Of a stretch of 21,031 nt of DNA, positions 13,848 through 20,963 are shown in pieces; the stretch's first letter is position 1; each line of letters begins with the position of its first letter. The DNA is from DATKZH01 sp964475955 (GTDB taxonomy: Bacteria; Planctomycetota; Planctomycetia; Pirellulales; Thermoguttaceae). The notes beneath the pieces are model-generated. The model ran no database searches. It was given only the letters and a program-made list of their open reading frames with translations, and was not told where the DNA came from. The stretch covers positions 1 through 21,031 of the forward strand of contig CAYYZY010000140.1 of the NCBI GenBank assembly GCA_964475955.1, written 5' to 3'. The translations under genes and the position numbers were made by a program.

Positions 13848-15098
13848 ATGAAGACGACGACGATCACCCGGCCACTTCGGAAACTCGTCCCCTGGTGCTG
13901 CCTCGCCGCGCTGCTGGCGTGCCCGCAGCGGGGTGCGGCCCAGGGGCGCAAGGAAATCGAGCGGGCGCGGAACCGGATGGTCGACGAGGAGATCGTCGCC
14001 GCCGGGGTGAAGAATCCTCGCGTGATCCGGGCGATGCGGACCACGCCCCGGCACGAGTTCGTGCCCCGCGCCTATCGCGAACGCCGCGCCTACCTCGACA
14101 TGGCGCTACCGATCGGCCACCGTCAGACGATCTCCCCGCCCTTCGTCGTCGCCTACATGACCGAAGCGCTCGACCCGCAGCCCGGCGACAAGGTGCTGGA
14201 GATCGGCACGGGGAGCGGCTACCAGGCGGCCGTGCTGAGCGGGCTGGTCGACGAGGTCTATACGATCGAGATCGTCGAGCCGCTGGGGCGCAAGGCCGCC
14301 CACACGCTGCGCCGGCTCCGGTACGACAACGTCCACGTCAAGACGGGCGACGGCTTCCTCGGCTGGCCCGAGCACGCCCCCTTCGACAAGATCGTCGTCA
14401 CCTGCTCGCCCGAGGGCGTGCCCAAGCCGCTGGTCGAGCAGCTCCGCGAAGGGGGCCGGATGGTCATCCCCGTGGGCGAGCGCTACCAGCAAACGCTCTA
14501 CCTGCTCCGCAAGAGGCAGGGCAAGCTCGAGCGCGAGGCCCTGTTGCCCACGCTCTTCGTGCCCATGACCGGCGCCGCGGAACGGCGCCGCCGCGTGCTG
14601 CCCGACCCGGCCAACCCGGCGATCGAAAACGGCGACTTCGAAGAGCTTCTCGAAGGCACCGAGAAGCCGGCCGGCTGGCACTACCAGCGCCAGGTCGAGG
14701 CCGTGGCCGACGGCGACGCCCCCTCGGGCGAGTACTACGCCCGGTTCGCCAACGCCGAGGCCGGGCGCGGCTGCCGGGCGTTGCAGGGATTCCCGGTCGA
14801 CGGCCGTCGGGTGGAGCGGCTCGAGGTTTCGCTCTACGTGCGCGCCGACGACGTCCGGCCCGGCATCTTCCGCCGCGACCTGCCCGCGCTGGTCGTCACC
14901 TTCTACGACGAGAACCGCGACTCGGCCGGCCAGGCCATGCTGGGCCCGTGGCGCGGCAGCTTCGACTGGCGGCGCCAATCCACCCAGATCGACGTCCCGC
15001 CCAAGGCCCGCGAAGCCATCGTCCGCATCGGCCTGTTCGGCGCCCTGGGGGAGATCTGTTTCGACGCCATCGAGCTTGCCGCCGACCGGGACGAGTGA
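13848..15098 (+). CDS. pcm: Exported protein-L-isoaspartate O-methyltransferase with C-terminal extension
   Basis: Pcm transfers a methyl group from S-adenosylmethionine to L-isoaspartyl residues in damaged proteins. The 416-aa product starts MKTTTITRPLRKLVPWCCLA with a hydrophobic run, so it looks exported or lipid-anchored. The catalytic domain shows HEFVP, LPIGHRQTISPPFVVAYM, and the SAM-binding motif VLEIGTGSGYQAA at about 116-128, then DKIVVTCSPEGVPKPLVEQL and GGRMVIPVG. Residues about 255-416 form an added beta-rich domain that begins AIENGDFEELLEG and includes PAGW. It resembles the CBM4/9-like jelly-roll modules. Cytoplasmic Pcm proteins are about 210 aa, so the length is double. The upstream in-frame extension to 13740 lies in repeat-rich sequence and was left out. 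It is transcribed divergently from the radical SAM gene. Confidence 0.9.
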   Translation: MKTTTITRPLRKLVPWCCLAALLACPQRGAAQGRKEIERARNRMVDEEIVAAGVKNPRVIRAMRTTPRHEFVPRAYRERRAYLDMALPIGHRQTISPPFVVAYMTEALDPQPGDKVLEIGTGSGYQAAVLSGLVDEVYTIEIVEPLGRKAAHTLRRLRYDNVHVKTGDGFLGWPEHAPFDKIVVTCSPEGVPKPLVEQLREGGRMVIPVGERYQQTLYLLRKRQGKLEREALLPTLFVPMTGAAERRRRVLPDPANPAIENGDFEELLEGTEKPAGWHYQRQVEAVADGDAPSGEYYARFANAEAGRGCRALQGFPVDGRRVERLEVSLYVRADDVRPGIFRRDLPALVVTFYDENRDSAGQAMLGPWRGSFDWRRQSTQIDVPPKAREAIVRIGLFGALGEICFDAIELAADRDE

Positions 15099-15196
15099 TA
15101 GGCTGACCGCCACCGGCTGCTCGCCACAAGTCGCCGGTCTACGGCCCGATGGGATCACCGGCCAACCGGCCCAAGCCGATCGAGCGGAGTGAAGAT

Positions 15197-15214
15197 GCAG
15201 CGTTCGAACGCTGC
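15197..15214. terminator. 18-bp perfect palindrome downstream of pcm
   Basis: GCAGCGTTCGAACGCTGC is self-complementary over all 18 bases. It lies about 100 bases after the pcm stop and before the Uma2 gene. It may be a transcription stop or a protein-binding site. No T-run follows. Confidence 0.35.
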
Positions 15215-15287
15215 GTGCGGCGCCGGGCTGTCCTATCCCAGCGACCGATGATAGAAGAGGGGAGTCGACGTTCACATCCGTTTTCCC

Positions 15288-15293
15288 AAGGAG
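15288..15293 (+). promoter_or_regulatory. Shine-Dalgarno for the Uma2 gene
   Basis: AAGGAG lies ten bases before the ATG at 15304 and supports that start. Confidence 0.6.
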
Positions 15294-15303
15294 CCGGTCG
15301 GCG

Positions 15304-15978
15304 ATGGCCACGATCCGCTTTGAAGAGCAGATGGAGATCCCGTTGGGCATTCGGTCGCTGGCCGATTTCCGCCGCTGGGCCACCTCCGACGATTTCCCCG
15401 AGCAGGGACGCATTGACTACGTTGCCGGCTCCATCGAGGTCGAAACGTCGCCCGAGGATTTCTTCTGCCACGGCGCGCTCAAAGGCGAGATCTACGCGAG
15501 AGTGCACGACCGGGTGAAGCGATTGGGCCTGGGCCACGTGGTCAGCGACCGCACGCGCGTCTCCTGCCCGCCCGCCGATCTCTCCGTGGAGCCCGACGTC
15601 GTGTTCCTCTCGCACGAGACGCTCCGCTCGGGCCGCGCGCGGCTGGTCCCCAAGGCGGGGGCTCCGCCCGGTCGCTACGTCGAGTTCGAGGGCCCGCCGG
15701 ATCTGATCGTAGAGATCGTCAGCGACGCCTCGGCCGCGAAGGACACGCGCCGGCTGCCCGAGGCGTATTTCCGCGCCGGCGTCGGCGAGTTCTGGCTGGC
15801 CGACGCCCGAAGCGGCCAGTTGTTCTTCCGCATACACGGCCGCGGCGAGTCGGCCTTCGAGCCCGCCGCCGTCGACGATCAGGGCTTCCAACCTTCCGGG
15901 GTGTTCGGCTGCCTCTTCCGCCTCGACGGCGCCCGCAACGAAGAAGGGCACTGGGCATTCGACTTGCAGGTGAAATAA
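15304..15978 (+). CDS. Uma2 family (DUF820) putative endonuclease
   Basis: This 224-aa protein has the Uma2 layout of the PD-(D/E)XK superfamily. The N-terminal substrate-side region reads IDYVAGSIEVETSPEDFF. Then come SVEPDVVFLS with D98, PPDLIVEIVSDAS with E137, and EAYFRAGVGEFWLADA. The acidic pair is preserved, so the fold may be active, but the biological role of this family is unknown. Uma2 genes are scattered in many copies in cyanobacteria and planctomycetes and are often thought to be mobile or selfish. The gene has a good ribosome binding site and stands alone between pcm and a Tat-exported protein. The last 20 residues beyond RLDGARN are less typical. Confidence 0.88.
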   Translation: MATIRFEEQMEIPLGIRSLADFRRWATSDDFPEQGRIDYVAGSIEVETSPEDFFCHGALKGEIYARVHDRVKRLGLGHVVSDRTRVSCPPADLSVEPDVVFLSHETLRSGRARLVPKAGAPPGRYVEFEGPPDLIVEIVSDASAAKDTRRLPEAYFRAGVGEFWLADARSGQLFFRIHGRGESAFEPAAVDDQGFQPSGVFGCLFRLDGARNEEGHWAFDLQVK

Positions 15979-16402
15979 CGCGTGTCATCGGGCCAGCCAA
16001 CGCGCGGCGGTTTCTCCGGGACCGACGGCGGCGGGTGGGGGGCGTCCGCCCCTGGGCGCTCGTCCGCCGGCGCGGGGGGCGTCGGCGCCCGGTTGCGCCC
16101 GGGACAAGGGTGTCCAGGGAGCCCCCTCGTGCGGGGGCCCATCTTCTCCCCGAAAGGACTTCTGGCGCAAGCCGTGTCTATGGGCCCCTTTAGGTCCACG
16201 GGGACGCCCACCCCGATAGGGGTCTTCTTCCCACTCCCGGAATTTGTGCCCCAGACCGTCGCCGGGGGCTTCCCGGCTGCGCATAATGGGGAGTCTCCCG
16301 CATCCGCGCGGTGAGGGCGAGCTTGTCCGCCGCGGCCGGATGCGTTCCGGGCGCCCGGGACGCGCTTCGAGCCCGGGGCCGTGTTTTCACCCATTTTACC
16401 CC
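15979..16402. other. GC-rich intergenic region before the Tat protein gene
   Basis: I find no convincing gene here. The stretch is very GC-rich with several G-runs and short inverted repeats such as GGGCGCCCGGG near 16348. A CATAAT box at 16282-16287, preceded by TGCG, could be a -10 element for the downstream gene. I see no matching -35. Confidence 0.4.
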
Positions 16403-16408
16403 AAGGAG
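16403..16408 (+). promoter_or_regulatory. Shine-Dalgarno that fixes the start of the Tat protein
   Basis: AAGGAG lies six bases upstream of the ATG at 16415. The longer open frame from 16244 lacks such a site. Confidence 0.7.
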
Positions 16409-16414
16409 CATGCG

Positions 16415-16789
16415 ATGAACAGTTCCCCCAGCAACTGGAACTCGCGACTGAGTCGACGCGGTTGGCTGAAAGGCGCCGCGGCCTGCGCCACGGCGCTGGC
16501 CGCGCCGGGCGCCTCGCTGGCCGCCCTGCCGGGCCTCGACGAAGCCCCGCGCCGGCTGTGGTTCGAGCACGAGGAGCCCGACGCGTACGCGGCCTACGCG
16601 TACGAGCGCGAGCCCGACGGCACCCTCTGGCTCGAGTACGACGACGGGTTCCTCCACCGCTTCGGCCCCGACGAATACGCGTGGGACGCCGACGGACGCC
16701 GCCTCTGGCTGCGTGAGACCGACAGCCACGTGCTCGGCTACCGCTGCCTGACCGAAACCGAGGCGCAGGCCGTTCTCGACCTGGCCTAA
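16415..16789 (+). CDS. Small Tat-exported protein of unknown function
   Basis: This 124-aa protein carries a twin-arginine signal: S13-R-R-G-W-L-K19, then an Ala-rich hydrophobic stretch with a likely cleavage near residue 36. The mature part of about 88 residues is very acidic and aromatic (EHEEPDAYAAYAYEREPDG, LWLEYDDGFLHRFGPDEYAW). It appears built from short beta-strand units, each with W or Y and D. I see no cysteine ligand pattern or catalytic motif. Export in folded form suggests a cofactor or a partner, but neither is visible. It has its own ribosome binding site and ends at a strong hairpin shared with the convergent rodA end. The family is unrecognised. Confidence 0.75.
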   Translation: MNSSPSNWNSRLSRRGWLKGAAACATALAAPGASLAALPGLDEAPRRLWFEHEEPDAYAAYAYEREPDGTLWLEYDDGFLHRFGPDEYAWDADGRRLWLRETDSHVLGYRCLTETEAQAVLDLA

Positions 16790-16803
16790 AAGGTCTCAAG
16801 CCC

Positions 16804-16838
16804 GCCGGCGCGGGGCTTCGCGGCCCCGCGCCGCCGGC
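16804..16838. terminator. Strong GC hairpin between convergent genes
   Basis: GCCGGCGCGGGGC (16804-16816) pairs with the right arm at 16823-16838, with a three-base bulge in the right arm and a six-base loop. It lies just after the Tat gene and just after the end of the displaced rodA 3' fragment. It could serve both directions. Confidence 0.6.
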
Positions 16839-16839
16839 T

Positions 16840-16998
16840 CCCTTCACTCGACCACGTACCGAAACGGCTCCCGGCTCACCTCGTAGCCGGGCCGCACGGC
16901 CACGTTCACCAAAAGCCCGATTACCAGCCCCTGCGCCACCAGGCCCGATCCGCCGTAGCTGACCAGCGGCAGCGAAAGCCCGGTGATCGGCACGAGGC
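16840..16998 (-). pseudogene. Displaced duplicate of the rodA 3' end
   Basis: This 159-bp segment is a near copy of 17498-17656, the end of rodA, with only four mismatches. It encodes PITGLSLPLVSYGGSGL and the rest of the RodA C-terminus to the same stop codon. It has no start or upstream domain. The three internal differences are third-position and silent (CGG/CGA for Arg, CTT/CTC for Leu, GGA/GGG for Gly). The fourth is at the very edge and changes Ala to Val. The fragment keeps a hairpin terminator right behind it, so it may be the original gene end displaced by an insertion. Confidence 0.85.
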
Positions 16999-17040
16999 AT
17001 CGCGTTGCCCGAAATCTCCTTGCAGGATGACGAAATGCCG

Positions 17041-17070
17041 TTGACTTGTCCGTGCGCCGTCGTCTAGGCT
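17041..17070 (+). promoter_or_regulatory. Candidate promoter within the insertion
   Basis: TTGACT (17041-17046) and TAGGCT (17065-17070) lie 18 bases apart, pointing to the small reading frame about 160 bases downstream. The -10 is imperfect. Confidence 0.3.
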
Positions 17071-17228
17071 TTCTCTTTTGGTCTCCAGTTTGACTGCTTC
17101 CTCGCGGGGGAAGACTACCCAGATTCACGAGCCTACTCTGCTTCTTCCACCACGCCTTGCGGCAAGATCGAATCCGCGCACAGATGCGCGCACGGGAAGG
17201 AGTCGACTCCTTGGACAGGAGGTCTGTG

Positions 17229-17381
17229 GTGTCCAGAGCGCCAGAGAGACTGTCGGATTCGGAACGAGAAGCGGCACTGGACCATTCGCGGCGGTTCACG
17301 AAGTGGATTCGTCAGTGGATCAACTCCGGGTGTGAGGAATCCGACGACGCCAAATCGCCCTCCCCACGCGAAGCCGCGTGA
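17229..17381 (+). CDS. Possible 50-aa protein inside the rodA insertion
   Basis: From the GTG at 17229, six bases after AGGAGG (17217-17222), the frame reads SRAPERLSDSEREAALDHSR and then RFTKWIRQWINSGCEE before a polar end. The amino-acid mix looks protein-like: a charged helix followed by an amphipathic Trp-containing helix. The frame is also open upstream. I do not recognise a family. The good ribosome binding site is the main support; the short length keeps this uncertain. Confidence 0.3.
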   Translation: MSRAPERLSDSEREAALDHSRRFTKWIRQWINSGCEESDDAKSPSPREAA

Positions 17382-17501
17382 ATTCCGCTGCCGACGAGCG
17401 CGGCCCCGCCAACGTTGGGCGGTCGACGCGGGGCGTTGTGGGTTCTCGGGTGCGGGGGGGCGGCACCGTCCGGACATCTCCTCGCTCCCTCGGAAACCCC
17501 T

Positions 17502-18635
17502 TCACTCGACCACGTACCGAAACGGCTCTCGGCTCACCTCGTAGCCGGGCCGCACGGCCACGTTCACCAAGAGCCCGATTACCAGCCCCTGCGCCACCAG
17601 GCCCGACCCGCCGTAGCTGACCAGCGGCAGCGAAAGCCCGGTGATCGGCGCGAGGCCGACCGTCATGCCCGTGTTGACGAGCACCTGAACGGCGATCAGG
17701 GTGGCCAGGCCCACCGCCACCAGCCGGCCGAACGGCTCGCGCGTGGCCGCGGCGATCGCCAGACCGCGATGCACGATGAGTGCGAAGAGGCCCAGCACCG
17801 CGGCGAGCCCCACCAGCCCGAGGCGCTCGCCGAGGATGCAGAAGATGAAGTCGCTTCGCGCCTCGGGCAGGTGGTAGGCGGCCGGGTCGTCGACGGCCTG
17901 TCCGGCCGCCAGGCTCCCCCACACGCCGCCCAACGCCAGCACCTGCTTGGCCTGGCGCAGGTGGTACGCGTCGCCGGTGGCCTTCTCGCCGGCCGCCGCC
18001 TGCTCGAATAGCGCCGTCACGCGCGACTTCTGCTCCAGGCTCATCTGCGTCCAGAGCAGAGGAAGGGCCAACACGCCGGCAACGGCCAGTGCGGCCAGGT
18101 CGATCCGCCGGGCGCCGGCGGCGAAGAGCATCACGAACGTCACCGGCAGGAACACGGCCGCCGTGCCCAGGTCGGGCTCGTGGAGGATCAGCAGCACCGG
18201 AGCCAGCGCGAGCCCCAACGGCACCATGAGCCCAACGAGCGTTCGGTAGTTGTCGCGATACATCAGGTACCGCGACAGCGCCAGCACGAACGCGATCTTC
18301 GCCAGCTCCGACGGCTGCAACCCCACCGGCCCCAGCCGGATCCACCGCCGGGCCCCGTTCACGGCCGGGCAGAAATAGACCACGACCAACAGCCCGAGCG
18401 ACAGCGCGTAGATCGCGTAGCTCCAGCGGCACAGGACGCGGTAGTTGGGCACGCTCGCCGTCACCAGCGCCGCGGCCGCCAGCGCCGACCAGACCATCTG
18501 CCGGGCCAGGAAGCGCCCGCCCGGCCCGTTCAGCTCCTCGCACCGGGCGATCCCCAGCCAGCCGGCCGCCACCAGCAGCGCAGCGGCCCCCACGATCGAC
18601 CAGGGGAACCGATGTGTCGACACAAGGGGGCTCAT
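17502..18635 (-). CDS. rodA: RodA/FtsW-family peptidoglycan polymerase (SEDS)
   Basis: SEDS proteins are membrane glycosyltransferases that polymerise lipid II with a partner PBP2. The 377-aa length matches RodA, and the sequence has about ten hydrophobic segments. Family motifs include NGARRWIRLGPVGLQPSELAK, HEPDLGTAAVF, EARSDFIFCILGERLGLVG, and the C-terminal PITGLSLPLVSYGGSGLVAQ. The start is taken as the ATG at 18635, which gives MSPLVSTHRFPWSIVG; an upstream in-frame ATG in the same open frame would add about 14 residues, and neither has a strong ribosome binding site. RodA rather than FtsW is preferred because of length and the PLPLVSYGG-like end, but no mre genes or PBP2 are in the window to confirm it. 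The last 155 bp of the gene belong to a recent-looking duplicated segment. Confidence 0.85.
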   Translation of the reverse strand: MSPLVSTHRFPWSIVGAAALLVAAGWLGIARCEELNGPGGRFLARQMVWSALAAAALVTASVPNYRVLCRWSYAIYALSLGLLVVVYFCPAVNGARRWIRLGPVGLQPSELAKIAFVLALSRYLMYRDNYRTLVGLMVPLGLALAPVLLILHEPDLGTAAVFLPVTFVMLFAAGARRIDLAALAVAGVLALPLLWTQMSLEQKSRVTALFEQAAAGEKATGDAYHLRQAKQVLALGGVWGSLAAGQAVDDPAAYHLPEARSDFIFCILGERLGLVGLAAVLGLFALIVHRGLAIAAATREPFGRLVAVGLATLIAVQVLVNTGMTVGLAPITGLSLPLVSYGGSGLVAQGLVIGLLVNVAVRPGYEVSREPFRYVVE

Positions 18636-19043
18636 CGCAACACCATGGAAGATGGTCCATCGACTAGCGCGCATCCGCCGGGCGGAACCCGCACGCGTCG
18701 CGGCGGTCGTCGCCTCGTTGCCCAAAAACCGCCGGATTATAGCCCGCCCGGTCCCAACACAGCGAGGCCAACCTGCGCAGCGTTCCGACCCCGGCGCCGC
18801 CGGATCCTGTAGGGAACGGGCTCCGTCCCGTTCCGTGCCGGACACTCGGACTCTGTAGTAACCGGGCTCCGTCCCGTTCCGGCCGAAGAATCCCCGGGAC
18901 CGTCTCCTCCGGACCACGACCTGCCGGTGCAACATCGACGGCGTCCACCCGCAACGCCGCCAAGGCTCGGAGCAGACTCTACAACCGTCGCATCTTGCCC
19001 CGACTTCGCACAACCCGAAATCGCCCAGGCCGCTGCAAGTTGC
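18636..19043. repeat. Intergenic region with twin REP-like palindromes
   Basis: Two related units lie at 18808-18835 and 18854-18882. Both contain CGGGCTCCGTCCCGTTCCG preceded by TGTAG. The first forms a hairpin from GGAACGGG and CCCGTTCC; the second has AACCGGG instead and pairs less well. I see no gene in this stretch between the divergent rodA and TIGR03000 genes. Confidence 0.55.
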
Positions 19044-19072
19044 TTGATTTGTGCCGTTGTCGTGACTATGCT
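19044..19072 (+). promoter_or_regulatory. Likely sigma-70-type promoter for the TIGR03000 gene
   Basis: TTGATT (19044-19049) and TATGCT (19067-19072) are separated by 17 bases. The AT-rich sequence stands out in a GC-rich region and lies about 50 bases upstream of the start codon at 19125. GGAGG before the ATG completes a strong expression signal. Confidence 0.55.
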
Positions 19073-19124
19073 GGAAGGGTCGTGTGTACGCGTTTCCGCG
19101 GCCTTCTGAAGGAGGGCACATCCA

Positions 19125-20069
19125 ATGGTTCGATCGACTCGCAACCGTCTCTTGATCGTCGCGGCCGTGTTGGGGTTGGCCGCCGTGAGCGTGACACAGG
19201 CCCACGCCTGCTGGGGCTGGGGCTGCTACCGGACCTGCTGCACCCCGTGTTACTCAAGCTGCTGGTACGGAGCGTGTTACACGAGCTGCTACCCGTGCTG
19301 CACGACGTACTGGCCCTGCGGCTGGTCGTACACGACGAGTTGCTGGCCCGGCTATGACTACGGCTACTACGCCTGCTGCGAGGCGACGTGCGACGAGAGC
19401 GTGGAAGTGCAGAAACCGGACTCCGAGCCCACTCCGGCCCCGCCCGAGGATGAGGCGATGCCCGCCCCTCCGGTGCCTCCAGAGACGGAGACCCCGCAGT
19501 CGCCGCCCAGGCCCCAGCCCGACAAGGACGCGGCACCCGCGCCCGAACCATCGCCCGAGACATCTCCCTCCAAGACCTCTCCGCCCGAGCCGTTGCCCGC
19601 CGAAGCTTCTCCCGGCGACGCCGAGCCGGCGCCCGGCCCCCCTGCGCCGGGCGCGATGAAGCCGCCGGAGACATTCCCCGACGTGCGCGGCCTGCCCGCT
19701 GAGCCTGAGGGCCCCGCCGCTCCCGACATGCCACCGACCCCGAAGCGCAAACCGGCCCCCGCCCAACCCCAGGCAAGCGCCGTTCCCGCCGACCGGTCGG
19801 CCAGCGGCGTGATCGCCGTTTGGGTACCCGCCGATGCCCGGGTGGTGATCAACGGGTTGGAGACGACCAGCGTGGGCCCGTATCGCGAGTACGTCTCGTA
19901 CGGCCTGAGGCCGGGCGCCGCGTACAAGTACGAGATCCGCGCCCAAATCGCCCGCGAAGGACGCCTGGTCCAGAAGACCCGCACGGTCTACCTCTCCGCC
20001 GGGTCCCATCAGCGCATCGCCTTCCACTTCCAGGCCAAGCCCGAGGAAGCCATCGTCGCCGCGTGGTAG
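19125..20069 (+). CDS. Exported cysteine-rich protein with C-terminal TIGR03000 domain
   Basis: This 314-aa protein starts with a signal peptide (MVRSTRNRLLIVAAVLGLAA, cleavage near residue 28). Residues 29-89 hold 15 cysteines with many Trp and Tyr in a CYxxC-like pattern, suited to disulfide or metal cross-linking. Residues about 90-225 are a long Pro, Glu and Ala-rich linker. The end, about 230-305, carries VIAVWVPADARVVINGLET, then YVSYGLRPGAAYKYEIRA and a final TRTVYLSAGSHQRIAF. This is the TIGR03000 domain, known from planctomycetes, usually on exported proteins. The GGAGG ribosome binding site and a good promoter suggest high expression. The role is probably structural, at the cell surface or in the periplasm. 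Function beyond that is unknown. Confidence 0.88.
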   Translation: MVRSTRNRLLIVAAVLGLAAVSVTQAHACWGWGCYRTCCTPCYSSCWYGACYTSCYPCCTTYWPCGWSYTTSCWPGYDYGYYACCEATCDESVEVQKPDSEPTPAPPEDEAMPAPPVPPETETPQSPPRPQPDKDAAPAPEPSPETSPSKTSPPEPLPAEASPGDAEPAPGPPAPGAMKPPETFPDVRGLPAEPEGPAAPDMPPTPKRKPAPAQPQASAVPADRSASGVIAVWVPADARVVINGLETTSVGPYREYVSYGLRPGAAYKYEIRAQIAREGRLVQKTRTVYLSAGSHQRIAFHFQAKPEEAIVAAW

Positions 20070-20503
20070 GGCCACGATCAATCTCAAGCCGCTGGGAGCC
20101 GCCCCTCGACACAAAGCATGAGTCTCCGCGCCGGAGTCAGACGCGTCCAACGCGCCTCACGTGGGAGGCGATGGAAGCCGTCAACGCAATTTGCCTGGAA
20201 ACGCGTCACAAGGAACGCGTAGACGAGGGGATTCTCGACCGTCGTGCATGACGACGTGTACTGTCGTTCGTGCGCTATTGCGCGAGAAGTCGCTTCTGGC
20301 GCGGCTGCCGTCTGGCATTGCCTGGCACCGCCGGTCGCTGCGGTGGAGTCTCTGCCTAGTTCGTGCGCGCTCGTGTAACCGTTGCAGCATGGCGAGCTGA
20401 GGACTACGATCAGTGTTGTTCTGGTGGGGGTCTTGTTCGCCAACGGCGTGCAGGATCTTCAAGTAGGAGTCGCGTGGTGAACTCGTGGCGGGGAGGAAGG
20501 ACA
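20070..20503. other. Intergenic stretch without clear gene
   Basis: Reading frames of 80-140 codons exist on both strands, but they overlap each other, lack ribosome binding sites and read as low-complexity or Arg/Ser-rich. I see no gene. GC falls from about 20200 on, toward the following small gene, which may mean a patch of acquired DNA. Confidence 0.4.
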
Positions 20504-20773
20504 ATGCGCAAATCTCTCATAATAGCAACATGTCTTGCGAATTCCGGTATGCGAGACACTCCGGAAGAGTGCGAGTTTGCGGTGGAACAGGTCTTTCTTG
20601 ACAAGTTTCCATCCTATGATTATCGCCGATGGAATGGCAACATCGAAGATGAACTCGCGCAGAATCTGATACACAGCGTGGGCCGCGCGTCCACGATTCA
20701 CATCGACAGATTCATCGCGGATCTCTGGGAGCCGCCCTATCGGTTGAACTCTGGCCGGAAGATCACGCCATAA
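20504..20773 (+). CDS. Hypothetical 89-aa protein
   Basis: The start at 20504 follows a very good ribosome binding site, GGAGGAAGGACA, so I prefer it to the longer frame from 20363. The product begins MRKSLIIATCLANSGMRD and continues with TPEECEFAVEQVFLDKFPSY, then IEDELAQNLIHSVGRAS and FIADLWEPPYRLN. It looks like a small helical soluble protein, and the first 13 residues are too short for a normal signal peptide. I recognise no family. Base composition is lower in GC than the flanking planctomycete genes, like the 471-3475 island, so transfer is possible. It may be a gene fragment, since no neighbour shares its direction or theme. Confidence 0.55.
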   Translation: MRKSLIIATCLANSGMRDTPEECEFAVEQVFLDKFPSYDYRRWNGNIEDELAQNLIHSVGRASTIHIDRFIADLWEPPYRLNSGRKITP

Positions 20774-20796
20774 GAAACTCGCGTGACCTTGCATCG

Positions 20797-20834
20797 TGCC
20801 GGGCACGTTGGAAACGTGCCCCACGGCGGTCCGT
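20797..20834. repeat. REP-like palindrome GGCACGTTGGAAACGTGCC
   Basis: GGCACGTT and AACGTGCC flank three bases, followed by CCACGG. The left part matches the repeat near 4279, which shows that it is dispersed in this genome. Confidence 0.6.
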
Positions 20835-20890
20835 CCACCGGTGTCTCTTGCCGTGTGCCCTTTCCGCCCAGTCGCGCAGGCTTCGGCGGG

Positions 20891-20939
20891 CCGAGGCGGA
20901 GCCTCGGGTTGGCGCGTTCCCAGGCGGAGCCTGGGAACG
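20891..20939. repeat. Two adjacent hairpins sharing the core AGGCGGAGCCT
   Basis: CCGAGGCGGAGCCTCGG lies at 20891-20907. A 25-bp palindrome built as CGTTCCCAGGC-GGA-GCCTGGGAACG lies at 20915-20939. Both have the same AGGC-GGA-GCCT centre with different outer arms. Such palindromes are widespread between genes in several phyla. Confidence 0.6.
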
Positions 20940-20963
20940 AGGGATGGTCGTAACGCCTCCTCG

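Larger units (their letters stand above)
16999..17497. mobile_element. About 500-bp insertion between the two rodA 3' ends
   Basis: This stretch separates the duplicated gene ends and is unrelated to rodA. It holds a candidate + strand promoter (17041-17070), a perfect palindrome AAGGAGTCGACTCCTT (17197-17212) and a possible 50-aa reading frame (17229-17381). No integrase or transposase is visible. I infer the remnant of a small integrated element, but a recombination scar is also possible. Confidence 0.45.

Noticed and set aside
20084..20443. Overlapping 80-120-codon frames on both strands
   Set aside because: There is no ribosome binding site, composition is low-complexity, and they overlap each other, so none is supported.
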